A DNA stretch of 64,000 bases from positions 434,001 through 498,000 of the forward strand of contig NZ_JAQLOI010000001.1 of the NCBI RefSeq assembly GCF_028204155.1, written 5' to 3'. A program made the position numbers and the translations under genes. Source of the stretch: Vibrio algarum. Lineage in GTDB: Bacteria > Pseudomonadota > Gammaproteobacteria > Enterobacterales > Vibrionaceae. The notes under the pieces are model-generated. The model did no database searches. It was not told the origin of the DNA and saw nothing but the letters and a program-made list of their open reading frames with translations. Positions 46,051-59,532 of the stretch are shown piece by piece (position 1 is the stretch's first letter; every line of letters starts with the position of its first letter).

Positions 46051-47349
46051 TTAACTACGAGGTTGACGTGGGCGGTAGTTGCTGCGCTTATTATTGCGAT
46101 TACCGTTACGAGGGCCACCTGAAGGTTTACGATTGTTGCTTGGTCTTGTTCGCATTCGAAGTGCTTGCGGTAGATCATCAAGCAGTGCTTCTGGATCATA
46201 TTCAGACAAAGGTATGGTGTGTTCAATGTATTCTTCGATTGCCGTCAGATTAATAGCGTATTCTTCACAAGCGAAACTGATCGAATGTCCGCTTTCACCG
46301 GCCCGGCCTGTACGGCCAATCCTGTGAACGTAATCTTCACAATCGTCAGGCAAGTCGTAGTTAAATACGTGAGTCACCTGAGGAATATGTAATCCACGCG
46401 CTGCAACATCTGTCGCGACTAAGATGTCAACTTCGCCCTGAGTAAACTGTTCTAAAATGCGTTCTCTTTTCTTTTGTGGCACATCACCAGTTAAAAGGCC
46501 AACGCGATGACCATCTGCGGCTAGGTGACCCCAGATTGAATCACACTTATATTTTGTGTTGGCAAAAACGATCGCACGATCTGGCCACTCTTCTTCAACA
46601 ATGGTTTGGAGTAGAGCCATCTTATGCTCGTTTGATGGATAAAATAACTCTTCCTGGATGCGGTGTCCTGTTTTTTGTTCAGGCTCTACCACAACATGTT
46701 CTGGGTTGTGCATATGCTCAAAAGCTAACTCTTGTACACGATAAGAGAGCGTAGCTGAAAAAAGCATGTTTAGGCGATCTGTCGGTTCAGGCATGCGGCG
46801 GAAAAGAAAGCGAATATCTTTGATAAAGCCTAAGTCAAACATTCTATCGGCTTCATCAAGTACAACGACTTGAATATGGTTCAAATTAAAAACTTTTTGT
46901 TTATAAAAATCGATAATTCGGCCAGTTGTACCAATCAGAATATCAACGCCTTGTTCAAGCTTTGACACTTGTTTATCGTAACTTTCACCACCGTATGCAA
47001 GCCCTGCTTTTAGCCCTGTAGATTCTACTAACGATTCGGCATCGTTGTAGATTTGAATAGCTAATTCACGGGTTGGCGCCATAATGATGGCACGAGGTTG
47101 GTTCGGTTTTCTTCCTTCTTGCTCCGGTGTTGTTAGTAAGTGATTAAAAGCAGCAGTAAGAAACGCTAACGTTTTACCAGTACCCGTTTGGGCCTGGCCT
47201 GCTATATCTTGGCCGGTGAGCAATACCGGCAACGCCAAGGCTTGGATAGGGGTACAATATTCGAACCCTTTTTTATCTAATCCTTCAATGACTTGCGGTA
47301 ATAAACCGAAGTCGGCGAATTTGTGCTCTGTGATATGCGTCTTTTTCAT
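46051..47349 (-). CDS. rhlB: ATP-dependent RNA helicase RhlB
   Basis: The DEAD-box helicase of the RNA degradosome, unwinding RNA for PNPase/RNase E. 432 residues. Q motif FEYCTPIQALALPVLLTGQD, Walker A AQTGTGKT, motif Ia APTRELAIQI, DEAD box VVLDEADRMFDLGF, SAT motif LFSATLS, motif VI HRIGRTGRAG. The basic, Arg/Asn-rich tail (MRTRPSNNRKPSGGPRNGNR) is typical of RhlB. Next is gppA, 18 bases on. It is divergent from trxA with ~110 bases between. Confidence 0.96.
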   Translation of the reverse strand: MKKTHITEHKFADFGLLPQVIEGLDKKGFEYCTPIQALALPVLLTGQDIAGQAQTGTGKTLAFLTAAFNHLLTTPEQEGRKPNQPRAIIMAPTRELAIQIYNDAESLVESTGLKAGLAYGGESYDKQVSKLEQGVDILIGTTGRIIDFYKQKVFNLNHIQVVVLDEADRMFDLGFIKDIRFLFRRMPEPTDRLNMLFSATLSYRVQELAFEHMHNPEHVVVEPEQKTGHRIQEELFYPSNEHKMALLQTIVEEEWPDRAIVFANTKYKCDSIWGHLAADGHRVGLLTGDVPQKKRERILEQFTQGEVDILVATDVAARGLHIPQVTHVFNYDLPDDCEDYVHRIGRTGRAGESGHSISFACEEYAINLTAIEEYIEHTIPLSEYDPEALLDDLPQALRMRTRPSNNRKPSGGPRNGNRNNKRSNYRPRQPRS

Positions 47350-47461
47350 AGTTATAGAATATCAGTTAAGGGTTGCAATACGGAAGCAAATACATTCCAA
47401 TAGGGAATCTATTTCCTGGTTATCATCCAACCAGTAGCATATAAACACATTGGAGTGGAAG

Positions 47462-47788
47462 ATGAGTGACAAATTTTTGCAGCTATCAGATGAAAGTTTT
47501 GAAAACGATGTAATCAAAGCTGCAGGGCCGGTATTAGTTGATTTTTGGGCTGAATGGTGTGGACCTTGTAAAATGATTGCACCTATTCTAGATGAGATCG
47601 CAGACGAATACGAAGGCAAACTCACTATCGGTAAACTAAATATCGACCAAAATGCGGGCACACCACCTAAATTTGGTATTCGTGGTATACCTACGTTACT
47701 TCTTTTTAAAGATGGTAGTGTAGCAGCAACGAAAGTTGGTGCACTTTCTAAATCTCAATTAAAAGAGTTTTTAGACGCAAACCTGTAA
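47462..47788 (+). CDS. trxA: Thioredoxin 1
   Basis: The cytosolic general disulfide reductase. I use the ATG at 47462 with GGAG/GGAAG upstream, giving 108 residues as in E. coli; a TTG four codons upstream is also open. The active site is FWAEWCGPCKMIAPILDEIA, with the cis-Pro loop GIRGIPTLLLFK. A terminator lies between it and rho. Order rhlB-trxA-rho is conserved. Confidence 0.97.
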   Translation: MSDKFLQLSDESFENDVIKAAGPVLVDFWAEWCGPCKMIAPILDEIADEYEGKLTIGKLNIDQNAGTPPKFGIRGIPTLLLFKDGSVAATKVGALSKSQLKEFLDANL

Positions 47789-47810
47789 TTTAGGTTTGAT
47801 ATTGAGCGAT

Positions 47811-47848
47811 AAACCGTGCACTTTAACATTTGCACGGTTTTGTTTTTT
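47811..47848 (+). terminator. Terminator of trxA
   Basis: AAACCGTGCA (47811-47820) pairs with TGCACGGTTT (47831-47840), loop 10 bases, followed by TGTTTTTT. Confidence 0.88.
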
Positions 47849-47997
47849 GTAAAACTAGACTAGTCTTCCATTTAGTGCTAGTTTATCGCACGATAAATAA
47901 ACAAATGTTCATTTCTTGGTCGCTCCTTAGACCGAAAAAACTCTAACTAACACAAACAGATCCTATTTTGACTACAAAAGCTAAAGCATCCACTACT

Positions 47998-49257
47998 ATG
48001 AATCTGACTGAATTGAAGAACAGGCCTGTATCTGAGCTTGTTAAACTTGGTGAAAGCCTCGGTCTGGAAAACCTTGCTCGTCTACGTAAACAAGACATTA
48101 TTTTCTCTACTCTTAAAGCCCACGCGAAAAGTGGTGAAGACATTTTTGGAGATGGTGTACTAGAAATCCTTCAAGACGGTTTTGGATTTCTACGTAGTGC
48201 AGATAGTTCCTATCTTGCGGGTCCAGATGATATCTATGTATCACCAAGCCAAATACGCCGTTTTAACTTACGTACTGGTGACTCAATTGCCGGAAAAATT
48301 CGTCCGCCTAAAGATGGTGAACGTTATTTTGCGCTACTAAAAGTTAACACTGTTAACCATGATAAACCTGACAATGCCCGTAATAAGATTCTTTTTGAAA
48401 ACCTAACGCCTCTACATGCAAACGAACGCATGATTATGGAGCGCGGAAATGGTTCGACTGAAGATATCACGGCACGTGTTTTAGATTTGGCTTCACCTAT
48501 TGGTAAAGGCCAACGTGGCTTGATTGTTGCTCCGCCAAAAGCGGGTAAAACAATGTTGCTGCAAAACATTGCTCAGAGTATTGCTCACAATCACCCTGAA
48601 TGTGAATTGATGGTTTTACTTATCGATGAACGCCCAGAAGAAGTGACAGAAATGCAACGCCTTGTTAAAGGTGAAGTAATTGCGTCAACTTTTGATGAGC
48701 CAGCTTCACGTCACGTACAAGTGGCAGATATGGTAATCGAGAAAGCAAAACGTCTTGTAGAACATAAAAAAGATGTTGTGATACTACTTGATTCTATTAC
48801 TCGTCTCGCACGTGCTTATAACACGGTAGTACCATCATCCGGTAAAGTACTAACAGGTGGTGTTGATGCGAATGCACTCCACCGTCCAAAGCGTTTCTTT
48901 GGTGCTGCACGTAATGTTGAAGAGGGTGGTAGTTTAACTATTATCGCAACTGCATTGGTTGATACGGGCTCTAAAATGGATGAAGTTATCTACGAAGAGT
49001 TTAAAGGTACAGGTAACATGGAGCTGCATCTTAATCGTAAAATTGCGGAAAAACGTGTATTCCCTGCTATTGATTTCAACCGTTCTGGAACTCGTCGTGA
49101 AGAATTACTAACAAAAGCTGATGAGCTACAGAAAATGTGGATTCTACGTAAGATTGTTCATCCAATGGGTGAAACTGACGCAATGGAATTCTTGATCGAC
49201 AAATTAGCAATGACCAAAACAAATAATGAGTTCTTTGACGCGATGCGCAGACAATAA
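47998..49257 (+). CDS. rho: Transcription termination factor Rho
   Basis: The hexameric RNA-dependent ATPase that ends transcription at rut sites. From ATG 47998 the protein has 419 residues, the same as E. coli, and starts MNLTELKNRPVSELVKLGES. An open TTG ten codons upstream is not conserved. The RNA-binding OB domain is at ~52-115 (GVLEILQDGFGFLRS). Walker A is IVAPPKAGKTMLLQ, Walker B VILLDSITRLARA; the Q- and R-loops follow in VLTGGVDANALHRPKRFF and VEEGGSL. The 120-base leader has a short hairpin near 47922-47937 that might serve autoregulation, but this is not shown. Confidence 0.98.
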   Translation: MNLTELKNRPVSELVKLGESLGLENLARLRKQDIIFSTLKAHAKSGEDIFGDGVLEILQDGFGFLRSADSSYLAGPDDIYVSPSQIRRFNLRTGDSIAGKIRPPKDGERYFALLKVNTVNHDKPDNARNKILFENLTPLHANERMIMERGNGSTEDITARVLDLASPIGKGQRGLIVAPPKAGKTMLLQNIAQSIAHNHPECELMVLLIDERPEEVTEMQRLVKGEVIASTFDEPASRHVQVADMVIEKAKRLVEHKKDVVILLDSITRLARAYNTVVPSSGKVLTGGVDANALHRPKRFFGAARNVEEGGSLTIIATALVDTGSKMDEVIYEEFKGTGNMELHLNRKIAEKRVFPAIDFNRSGTRREELLTKADELQKMWILRKIVHPMGETDAMEFLIDKLAMTKTNNEFFDAMRRQ

Positions 49258-49302
49258 CGTCACGTATAAGATCTTTCAGTTTTTAAGGTATAAGCTATTA
49301 TT

Positions 49303-49340
49303 AAACGCCATTCGTATTTATACGAGTGGCGTTTTTGTTT
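49303..49340 (+). terminator. Intrinsic terminator of rho
   Basis: A 14-bp stem (AAACGCCATTCGTA with TACGAGTGGCGTTT, one wobble) around loop TTTA, followed by T-rich sequence. Positions 49303-49316 and 49321-49334. Confidence 0.92.
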
Positions 49341-49448
49341 TTAGATCAGCAATAACCTCTACTACCCATTATTTTTAAAACAATTCCACCTTAAAAAGTC
49401 GGTTTCGTTATTTTTTTGTTATAAAATGGCGACAATTCCAATAATTGA

Positions 49449-50924
49449 ATGAGCCCTATGAGTATTAAGGATTTACGTGACTTTATTAGCCTTTTAGAAG
49501 ATAAGGGTTTGCTTAAGCGTATTACTCACCCAATTGACCCACATTATGAGATGACAGAGATTAGTGATCGTACTTTGCGAGCTGGTGGTCCTGCTTTACT
49601 CTTTGAAAACCCAATTGGATATGACATTCCAGTACTCACAAACCTATTTGGTACAGCAGAACGCGTTGCGTTGGGGATGGGAAGAAAAGAAGTCTCAGAG
49701 CTTAGAGAAGTTGGAAAATTATTAGCTTATCTAAAAGAGCCAGAGCCACCAAAAGGATTTAAAGACGCGATTGATAAGATACCGGTATTTAAACAAGTTT
49801 TAAATATGCCGACTAAAAGACTTAGGAAAGCACCTTGCCAAGAGGTTATTTGGCAAGGTGCTGAGGTAGATTTAGACAAGTTACCCGTGATGAGTTGTTG
49901 GGCTGAAGACATCGCACCGCTATTAACATGGGGACTTACCGTTACAAAAGGTCCGAATCAAAGTCGTCAAAACTTAGGTATATACCGCCAACAAAAATTG
50001 TCGAAAAATAAAGTTATTATGCGTTGGTTAGCCCATAGAGGCGGTGCACTCGATTTACAAGATTGGATCGAACGTAATCCCGGAAAACCATTCCCTGTAT
50101 CTGTCGCATTTGGAGCAGATCCTGCTACTATTTTAGGTGCAGTAACTCCTGTACCAGACTCTCTTTCTGAATACGCTTTTGCGGGTCTATTGAGAGGAAG
50201 CAAAACTGAAGTGGTAAAATCTATAAGTAATGACTTAGACGTTCCGGCAAGTGCAGAGATAGTTTTAGAAGGTTATATTGACCCTAATGAATTTGCTGAT
50301 GAAGGCCCCTACGGTGATCATACTGGGTATTACAATGAAGTAGAACAACATCGCGTATTCACTATTACTCATGTCACCATGAGAAATAAACCTATTTATC
50401 ACAGCACTTATACCGGAAGGCCACCAGATGAACCTGCGGTACTCGGTGTTGCGTTAAATGAAGTATTTGTACCTATACTTCAAAAACAGTTCCCAGAAAT
50501 TGTTGATTTCTACTTACCTCCTGAAGGTTGCTCTTATCGAATGGCTGTAGTGACGATGAAGAAGCAATACCCCGGCCATGCTAAAAGAGTGATGATGGGG
50601 GTGTGGTCGTTTTTAAGACAATTTATGTATACAAAATTTGTCATTGTTTGTGATGATGATGTGAATGCCCGAGATTGGAATGATGTAATTTGGGCGATTA
50701 CGACAAGAATGGATCCGTCACGCGATACCGTGATGATCGATAACACGCCGATCGATTCTCTGGATTTTGCATCACCAGTAGTTGGCTTAGGTTCAAAAAT
50801 GGGACTGGACGCGACCAATAAGTGGGAAGGGGAGACAAGCAGAGAGTGGGGCAGACCTATAATGAAAGATCCTGAGGTCGTAGAGAAAATAGATGCAATT
50901 TGGGATGAATTAGACATTTTATGA
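49449..50924 (+). CDS. ubiD: 3-octaprenyl-4-hydroxybenzoate decarboxylase UbiD
   Basis: UbiD decarboxylates polyprenyl-4-hydroxybenzoate in ubiquinone synthesis using the prenylated FMN made by UbiX. 491 residues, full length. Family sequence includes IKDLRDFISLLEDKGLLKRI, NLGIYRQQ, RWLAHRGGALDLQDW, the ERD-type catalytic region around DEGPYGDHTGYYN, and CSYRMAVVTMKKQYPGHAKR. Either ATG 49449 or 49458 could be the start. The stop overlaps the ATG of a ferredoxin gene by 4 bases. Confidence 0.96.
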   Translation: MSPMSIKDLRDFISLLEDKGLLKRITHPIDPHYEMTEISDRTLRAGGPALLFENPIGYDIPVLTNLFGTAERVALGMGRKEVSELREVGKLLAYLKEPEPPKGFKDAIDKIPVFKQVLNMPTKRLRKAPCQEVIWQGAEVDLDKLPVMSCWAEDIAPLLTWGLTVTKGPNQSRQNLGIYRQQKLSKNKVIMRWLAHRGGALDLQDWIERNPGKPFPVSVAFGADPATILGAVTPVPDSLSEYAFAGLLRGSKTEVVKSISNDLDVPASAEIVLEGYIDPNEFADEGPYGDHTGYYNEVEQHRVFTITHVTMRNKPIYHSTYTGRPPDEPAVLGVALNEVFVPILQKQFPEIVDFYLPPEGCSYRMAVVTMKKQYPGHAKRVMMGVWSFLRQFMYTKFVIVCDDDVNARDWNDVIWAITTRMDPSRDTVMIDNTPIDSLDFASPVVGLGSKMGLDATNKWEGETSREWGRPIMKDPEVVEKIDAIWDELDIL

Positions 50925-51190
50925 GTCATAAAGTAACACTGCTTTCAAATGATCTAGAATTTGAAGTACCAACAGGACAAACGATACTCGAAGCCGCGCT
51001 CAACAATAATATAAGCTTCCCACATCGATGTCAGGTTGGTGCATGCGCTATGTGCATGTGCCGTAAGGTAGAGGGAGAGGTTTCATATCATTTAGACCCA
51101 GTATTGACCGATAGAGAAATACAAAGAGGTTGGATCTTTCCTTGCCAAGCATATGCAGAAACTAATCTTAAACTTACCTTTGAAGAGTAA
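50921..51190 (+). CDS. 2Fe-2S plant-type ferredoxin between ubiD and fre
   Basis: An 89-residue ferredoxin. The cluster ligands are C37-X4-C42-X2-C45-X29-C75 (HRCQVGACAMCMC and WIFPCQA), a textbook plant-type 2Fe-2S pattern. No other domain is present, so it must take electrons from a partner. The start overlaps the ubiD stop (ATGA) and fre follows 8 bases after its end, so all three should be co-translated. Fre-type NAD(P)H:flavin reductase plus this ferredoxin would form a small electron chain. In E. coli ubiD and fre are adjacent without it. Its acceptor is unknown. Confidence 0.93.
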   Translation: MSHKVTLLSNDLEFEVPTGQTILEAALNNNISFPHRCQVGACAMCMCRKVEGEVSYHLDPVLTDREIQRGWIFPCQAYAETNLKLTFEE

Positions 51191-51198
51191 GAGGAAAT

Positions 51199-51909
51199 AT
51201 GACGATTCGCTGTAAAGTAAAGTCCATTGAGTCCTTAACATGCAATACTTATAAAATATTGCTTCATCCTGAAACACCAGTTGAATTCAAAGCTGGTCAG
51301 TATCTAATGGTTGTTATGGGTGACAAAGATAAAAGACCATTTTCCATTGCGAGTAGCCCATGCCGAAATGAAGGAGAGCTTGAACTTCATATAGGAGCAG
51401 CGGAAGAGAATTCCTACGCAACGGAAGTTATCGAAAAAATGAATGAAGCTCAGACTAAAGGTGACGACGTAGAAATCGACGCACCGCACGGAGATGCTTG
51501 GCTGAAAAGTGGAGACCGGCCCATTTTACTCATTGCTGGAGGCACAGGGTTTAGTTATGTGCGTTCTATCATTGATCATTGTGTAAGTCAGAATATTAAG
51601 ACACCAATATATCTTTATTGGGGAGCAAGATCTGATGGGCAGCTCTATGCATTTAACGAAATGAAAGCGTTGTCTGAGAAGTTCGATAATATTCACTTTG
51701 TTCCTGTAGTAGAAAGTGCACCTAATATATGGAATGGCAAAACAGGTAACGTTTTGTCTGCAGTTATTGCTGATTTTGAAAGTTTAGAAGATTTTGATAT
51801 CTATATAGCGGGACGTTTCGAAATGGCGGGAGCAGCAAGAGAACAATTTAGTCTACAAAAGAACGCAGATAGAGAACGAATCTTCGGTGATGCTTATTCG
51901 TTTATCTAG
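51199..51909 (+). CDS. fre: NAD(P)H-flavin reductase Fre
   Basis: Fre reduces free flavins with NAD(P)H, feeding flavin-dependent enzymes and ferric reduction; related to LuxG. 236 residues. The flavin-binding motif is RPFSIASSP (~residue 46) and the nicotinamide-binding motif LLIAGGTGFSYVRSII (~105-120). YLYWGARSDGQLYAFNEMKA and the C-terminal ERIFGDAYSFI are typical of Fre. It is last in the ubiD-ferredoxin-fre operon. A GAGGAAAT SD precedes the ATG. Confidence 0.95.
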   Translation: MTIRCKVKSIESLTCNTYKILLHPETPVEFKAGQYLMVVMGDKDKRPFSIASSPCRNEGELELHIGAAEENSYATEVIEKMNEAQTKGDDVEIDAPHGDAWLKSGDRPILLIAGGTGFSYVRSIIDHCVSQNIKTPIYLYWGARSDGQLYAFNEMKALSEKFDNIHFVPVVESAPNIWNGKTGNVLSAVIADFESLEDFDIYIAGRFEMAGAAREQFSLQKNADRERIFGDAYSFI

Positions 51910-51927
51910 GTTGTTATGAGATTGTAA

Positions 51928-51962
51928 GCAAAAGGAGGTTTTATAACCCTTTTTTTGCATTT
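51928..51962 (+). terminator. Terminator of the ubiD-fre operon
   Basis: GCAAAAGGAGGTT (51928-51940) pairs imperfectly with AACCCTTTTTTTGC (51945-51958), with two G-U pairs, one mismatch and loop TTAT. It is rich in U on the 3' side. Confidence 0.7.
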
Positions 51963-52016
51963 TTGATGTGAAAAAGAACAATCAAAAATAAAATTTAAAA
52001 TAATTAAGAAAAGGAC

Positions 52017-52162
52017 TTGCGTCACATTAAAATCTCCCTATAATGCGCAACTCCTAACAGCGAGACCTTATTTAAAAAGGGTTTTGCTAGCAGGAACAAA
52101 ATTTGGTCTTAGAGAAATAATTTTAAAAAAGTGTTTGACACGATGAGTTATCTCGCTAAAAT
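52017..52162 (+). promoter_or_regulatory. rrn operon 2 promoters P1 and P2
   Basis: P1: TTGCGT (52017-52022), 16 bases, TATAAT (52039-52044), GCGC discriminator, with an A/T-rich UP region before. P2: TTGACA (52135-52140), 16 bases, TAAAAT (52157-52162). boxA GCTCTTTAACA follows at 52228-52238. From boxA the leader is nearly identical to operon 1; the promoters differ in sequence. Confidence 0.87.
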
Positions 52163-52491
52163 GGCCGCCCACTTCAAAGGGAAAGTCGAAAGACTTAAAA
52201 GTAAGGTTTTACTTACCATTGAAGTACGCTCTTTAACAATTTAAACCTATATCAATCTGTGTGGGCACTCGTTGATGACAATCGACAATGATTCTCTGCT
52301 TTCGGGCAAGAAATCAAAAATCGGTTTCAATGAACTGAGTGACCTAATTTGATGCTTTCGAGTGTCGAACACAGTTATTTAAATACCATTCTGTTGGAAT
52401 GGTATGAACTTTAAAGAACACTTTACTATTTGGCTTTGGCTAAAAAGTAAAAGGCAATTTAAAGTCAGTATTCATTGAGCCAAAAAAACTT

Positions 52492-54043
<1,552 letters not shown>

Positions 54044-54202
54044 AACGATAGATTGCTTGATGAGTGTCCACACAGATTGATTAGGTTTAGAAAGTAAAGA
54101 GAGCCTTTTGTTTTCACTTTTTGATAAGTGAAGATGAAAGAAATGTACCTGCTTAATTGCGGGTGCGCGTGTGAAAGTGCCCAACACTTTTATACAACCT
54201 GT

Positions 54203-54278
54203 GTCCCGTTCGTCTAGAGGCCTAGGACACCGCCCTTTCACGGCGGTAACAGGGGTTCGACTCCCCTACGGGATACCA
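54203..54278 (+). tRNA. tRNA-Glu (TTC)
   Basis: 76 nt, acceptor GTCCCGT/ACGGGAT, anticodon loop CTTTCAC, encoded CCA. First of three tRNAs in the operon 2 spacer. Confidence 0.97.
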
Positions 54279-54280
54279 TT

Positions 54281-54356
54281 GGGTCGTTAGCTCAGCTGGT
54301 AGAGCAGTTGACTTTTAATCAATTGGTCGCAGGTTCGAATCCTGCACGACCCACCA
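54281..54356 (+). tRNA. tRNA-Lys (TTT)
   Basis: 76 nt, acceptor GGGTCGT/ACGACCC, anticodon loop CTTTTAA, encoded CCA, two bases after tRNA-Glu. Confidence 0.97.
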
Positions 54357-54420
54357 TTCTTTCCCACGAAGGAATTAAAACCGTTTCGTTTTCACGTTGA
54401 AAAGTGAAAGCAAACAACGT

Positions 54421-54496
54421 GGGCGATTAGCTCAGTTGGGAGAGCACCTCCCTTACAAGGAGGGGGTCACTGGTTCGAGCCCGGTATCGCCCACCA
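54421..54496 (+). tRNA. tRNA-Val (TAC)
   Basis: 76 nt, acceptor GGGCGAT/ATCGCCC, anticodon loop CTTACAA, encoded CCA. Confidence 0.97.
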
Positions 54497-54614
54497 TTCT
54501 CTAAGTATTTTTGGTGTTATAAGCAAACCAATGGTTATTAATTATTGGTTTATTGTTGTCCCTGAAAGTCTTTAGAAAATGTGATTGGCTTATTTCTATA
54601 AGCATGAAACATTT

Positions 54615-54626
54615 TGCTCTTTAACA
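54615..54626 (+). promoter_or_regulatory. Spacer boxA before 23S rRNA (operon 2)
   Basis: TGCTCTTTAACA in the 411-base stretch between tRNA-Val and 23S. The rest of that stretch matches operon 1 and contains no gene. Confidence 0.75.
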
Positions 54627-54907
54627 ATTTGGAAAGCTGACTGACAAATAATTGATTATTATTTGTCAAAATAAAAGTTCTCAAATCCTATTGGCTTCTT
54701 TTTAGAAAGAAAACGATAGGTACTTGTTGTTACTTCGGTAATAACAAACCAACACACATTCAAGTGTTCTTGGAAACACCTAACTTCGGTTAGATTGTTT
54801 AATATTTGAGTCCGGCAAAATCGAAAATGTTGTCTCGCTCATAATAAAGAGACAACGATTTAAAACCTTGGTTGTTTGCCATACATAAAGACCTCTTGGG
54901 GTTGTAT

Positions 54908-57800
<2,893 letters not shown>

Positions 57801-57891
57801 ACAACACCCAAGGGGTTTTGTGGACTCAATGAAAGAACATTGAATGTGTGAAGAATTTATATTTTTGTTGGCTTTTCGAATTTTAAGATTT

Positions 57892-58011
57892 TGCTTGGCG
57901 ACCATAGCATTGTGGACCCACCTGATTCCATGCCGAACTCAGAAGTGAAACGCAATAGCGCCGATGGTAGTGTGGGGTTTCCCCATGTGAGAGTAGGACA
58001 TCGCCAGGCTT
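57892..58011 (+). rRNA. rrf: 5S ribosomal RNA (operon 2)
   Basis: About 120 nt, identical in the body to copy 1, from TGCTTGGCGACC to CATCGCCAGGC. Confidence 0.97.
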
Positions 58012-58090
58012 TATTAAGTTTTTAGGTTTAACGACCTGAAGACAAAAACTAATTAAAGCAATATATAAGACTTTAATTATAACAATTTGT

Positions 58091-58181
58091 GGAGAGATGG
58101 CTGAGTGGTTGAAAGCACCGGTCTTGAAAACCGGCATACGTTTGTAGCGTATCTAGGGTTCAAATCCCTATCTCTCCGCCA
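58091..58181 (+). tRNA. tRNA-Ser (TGA)
   Basis: A 91-nt class II tRNA with long variable arm, acceptor GGAGAGA/TCTCTCC, anticodon loop CTTGAAA and encoded CCA. It lies 79 bases after 5S. Its 3' 23 bases are repeated with two changes at 61661-61683, marking it as an integration target. Confidence 0.97.
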
Positions 58182-58266
58182 CTTTTAAAGATTAAACCGC
58201 TGTTTTTACAGCGGTTTTTTCGTATCTAGAGCCTCGAAAATCATCTTGCACATATAGGTGGCACAG
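58159..58266 (+). repeat. Direct repeat copy 1 (att-like): tRNA-Ser 3' end plus terminator and int leader
   Basis: This ~108-base block recurs at 61661-61768, offset 3502. It contains the T-arm and acceptor end of tRNA-Ser, the terminator and the leader of the integrase remnant. Repeats of a tRNA 3' end flanking integrase genes are the mark of site-specific integration. Confidence 0.85.
58194..58220 (+). terminator. Terminator after tRNA-Ser
   Basis: AAACCGCTGT (58194-58203) pairs with ACAGCGGTTT (58208-58217), loop TTTT, T6 run. A copy is at 61696-61722. Confidence 0.9.
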
Positions 58267-59332
58267 ATGTACTTATTGAGACTTCCAAATAGCGTTTACT
58301 ACACTCGTATCGCAACCCCTCTTCCACTGCGTGAAAGGGGTTACCCTAAAGAACTCAAATTCTCCCTTCTGACCCGTGAACGAAAAGTTGCTTACCTAAG
58401 AAATATCGAACAGGTTCAACTACTCCATGCGCTTTTCGATAAAGCCAAGGCGACGGCATTGAGTTATGCCGAGTTCAAAGCTGAGCTTGCTGATACCATT
58501 AATCAGTTGCGTCAAAACTACCGTTCCCAACCAGAAACCACGACCAGCGCACCGAAGCTTAGTGGCACTACCGTAGTAAAGACAGCATCATCCCGCTCAA
58601 GTGTTGGTAAAGAAGAGCTCAACCACTTCATTAAATCCAAACAGTTAGAAATGTTACCCAGTAAACCATTTAACAACTCCAGCAGCGCTGTAATGATTTT
58701 TTAAACTATCTATCTAACCAAGGTACTGAAAAACCAAGTAACAGCCTAGCCATGGCTTACAGAGATGAGCTGATACAGTGTAAGCTTAGCCACAAGAGCT
58801 TAAAGGACTATCTAGCCGAAAATCGGCAGTTCTTTAACGGGTGCGTGGCAAAAGAATTGATAGTATGTAATCCGATGATGCGGAAAACCAACACCTGAAA
58901 AATGCGGCTTCCAACAGAGTTGTGCCAATACACCAGAAGTTGCTTCAATCACGCTTTCTTGATTATATAGAGCAACGAAAACAACAAGGCGCTATTCAGC
59001 TTTTTGACCTAGTTCCTCGTGGAGACGACCTAGATTGGTCAAAAGATTATCGTGACGTTTTTGGCGATGTATTGGATGCCTGTCGCTTCAAAGCGAGACA
59101 GCGACCAACCGCTTATTCTTTCCGACATACCGTTGTCGATGAACTACAAAAGGCTGGCATTGAAGAGCATGTAGTAGCTCAGATTGTCGGTCATAAACAC
59201 AACACGATGACCTATAGCAACTCGTTGCGCTCCCGTCACACTTTTGCTTCGCAAAAGATGAACGTGAGCTGCGGGCAAGAGAAGTCTCTCTTGACTCTCT
59301 GCCATGCCAACCAAAACGGTTGGCATGAATAA
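58258..59332 (+). pseudogene. Tyrosine recombinase (integrase) remnant 1
   Basis: A decayed phage-type integrase next to tRNA-Ser. The first piece starts MYLLRLPNSVYYTRIATPLP at ATG 58267 and has the N-terminal arm-binding-like region to ~58650. There it shifts frame; a further piece near 58753-58870 reads MAYRDELIQCKLSHKSLKDY. The catalytic core is partly deleted. The last piece (58922-59215) has RPTAYSFRHTVVDELQKAG, then VVAQIVGHKHNTMTYS, i.e. the R-H-x-x-H/Tyr end of the catalytic domain. Comparison with remnant 2 shows ~200 deleted bases around 58878. After 59215 the sequence is unrelated short hairpins. Not functional. Confidence 0.85.
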
Positions 59333-59532
59333 CCGATGCTACAAGTTGGTTTCTTAGCACGGAAATGCCCCAAGTTTGCCAGCGAGACAATTGACCGATA
59401 GATCTCGGACTGATTTATCAGGCGTTGTCTCAATAAGCGGGATCTAAAACGTGGAGAGAGAAAACTCCCTGAACCGTGCATTTGTAGTCTTGATTCTAGC
59501 AGGGATAGCGTTGCATAATTATAGAGTTACTA

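Noticed and set aside
47968..47997. TTG start extending rho by ten codons
   Set aside because: The ATG at 47998 gives the conserved MNLTELK start and the exact family length.
59216..59532. Short hairpins and a minus-strand frame after integrase remnant 1
   Set aside because: The small stems (e.g. ATGCCAACC/GGTTGGCAT) and frames have no recognisable family; I treat this as decayed element sequence, not a gene.
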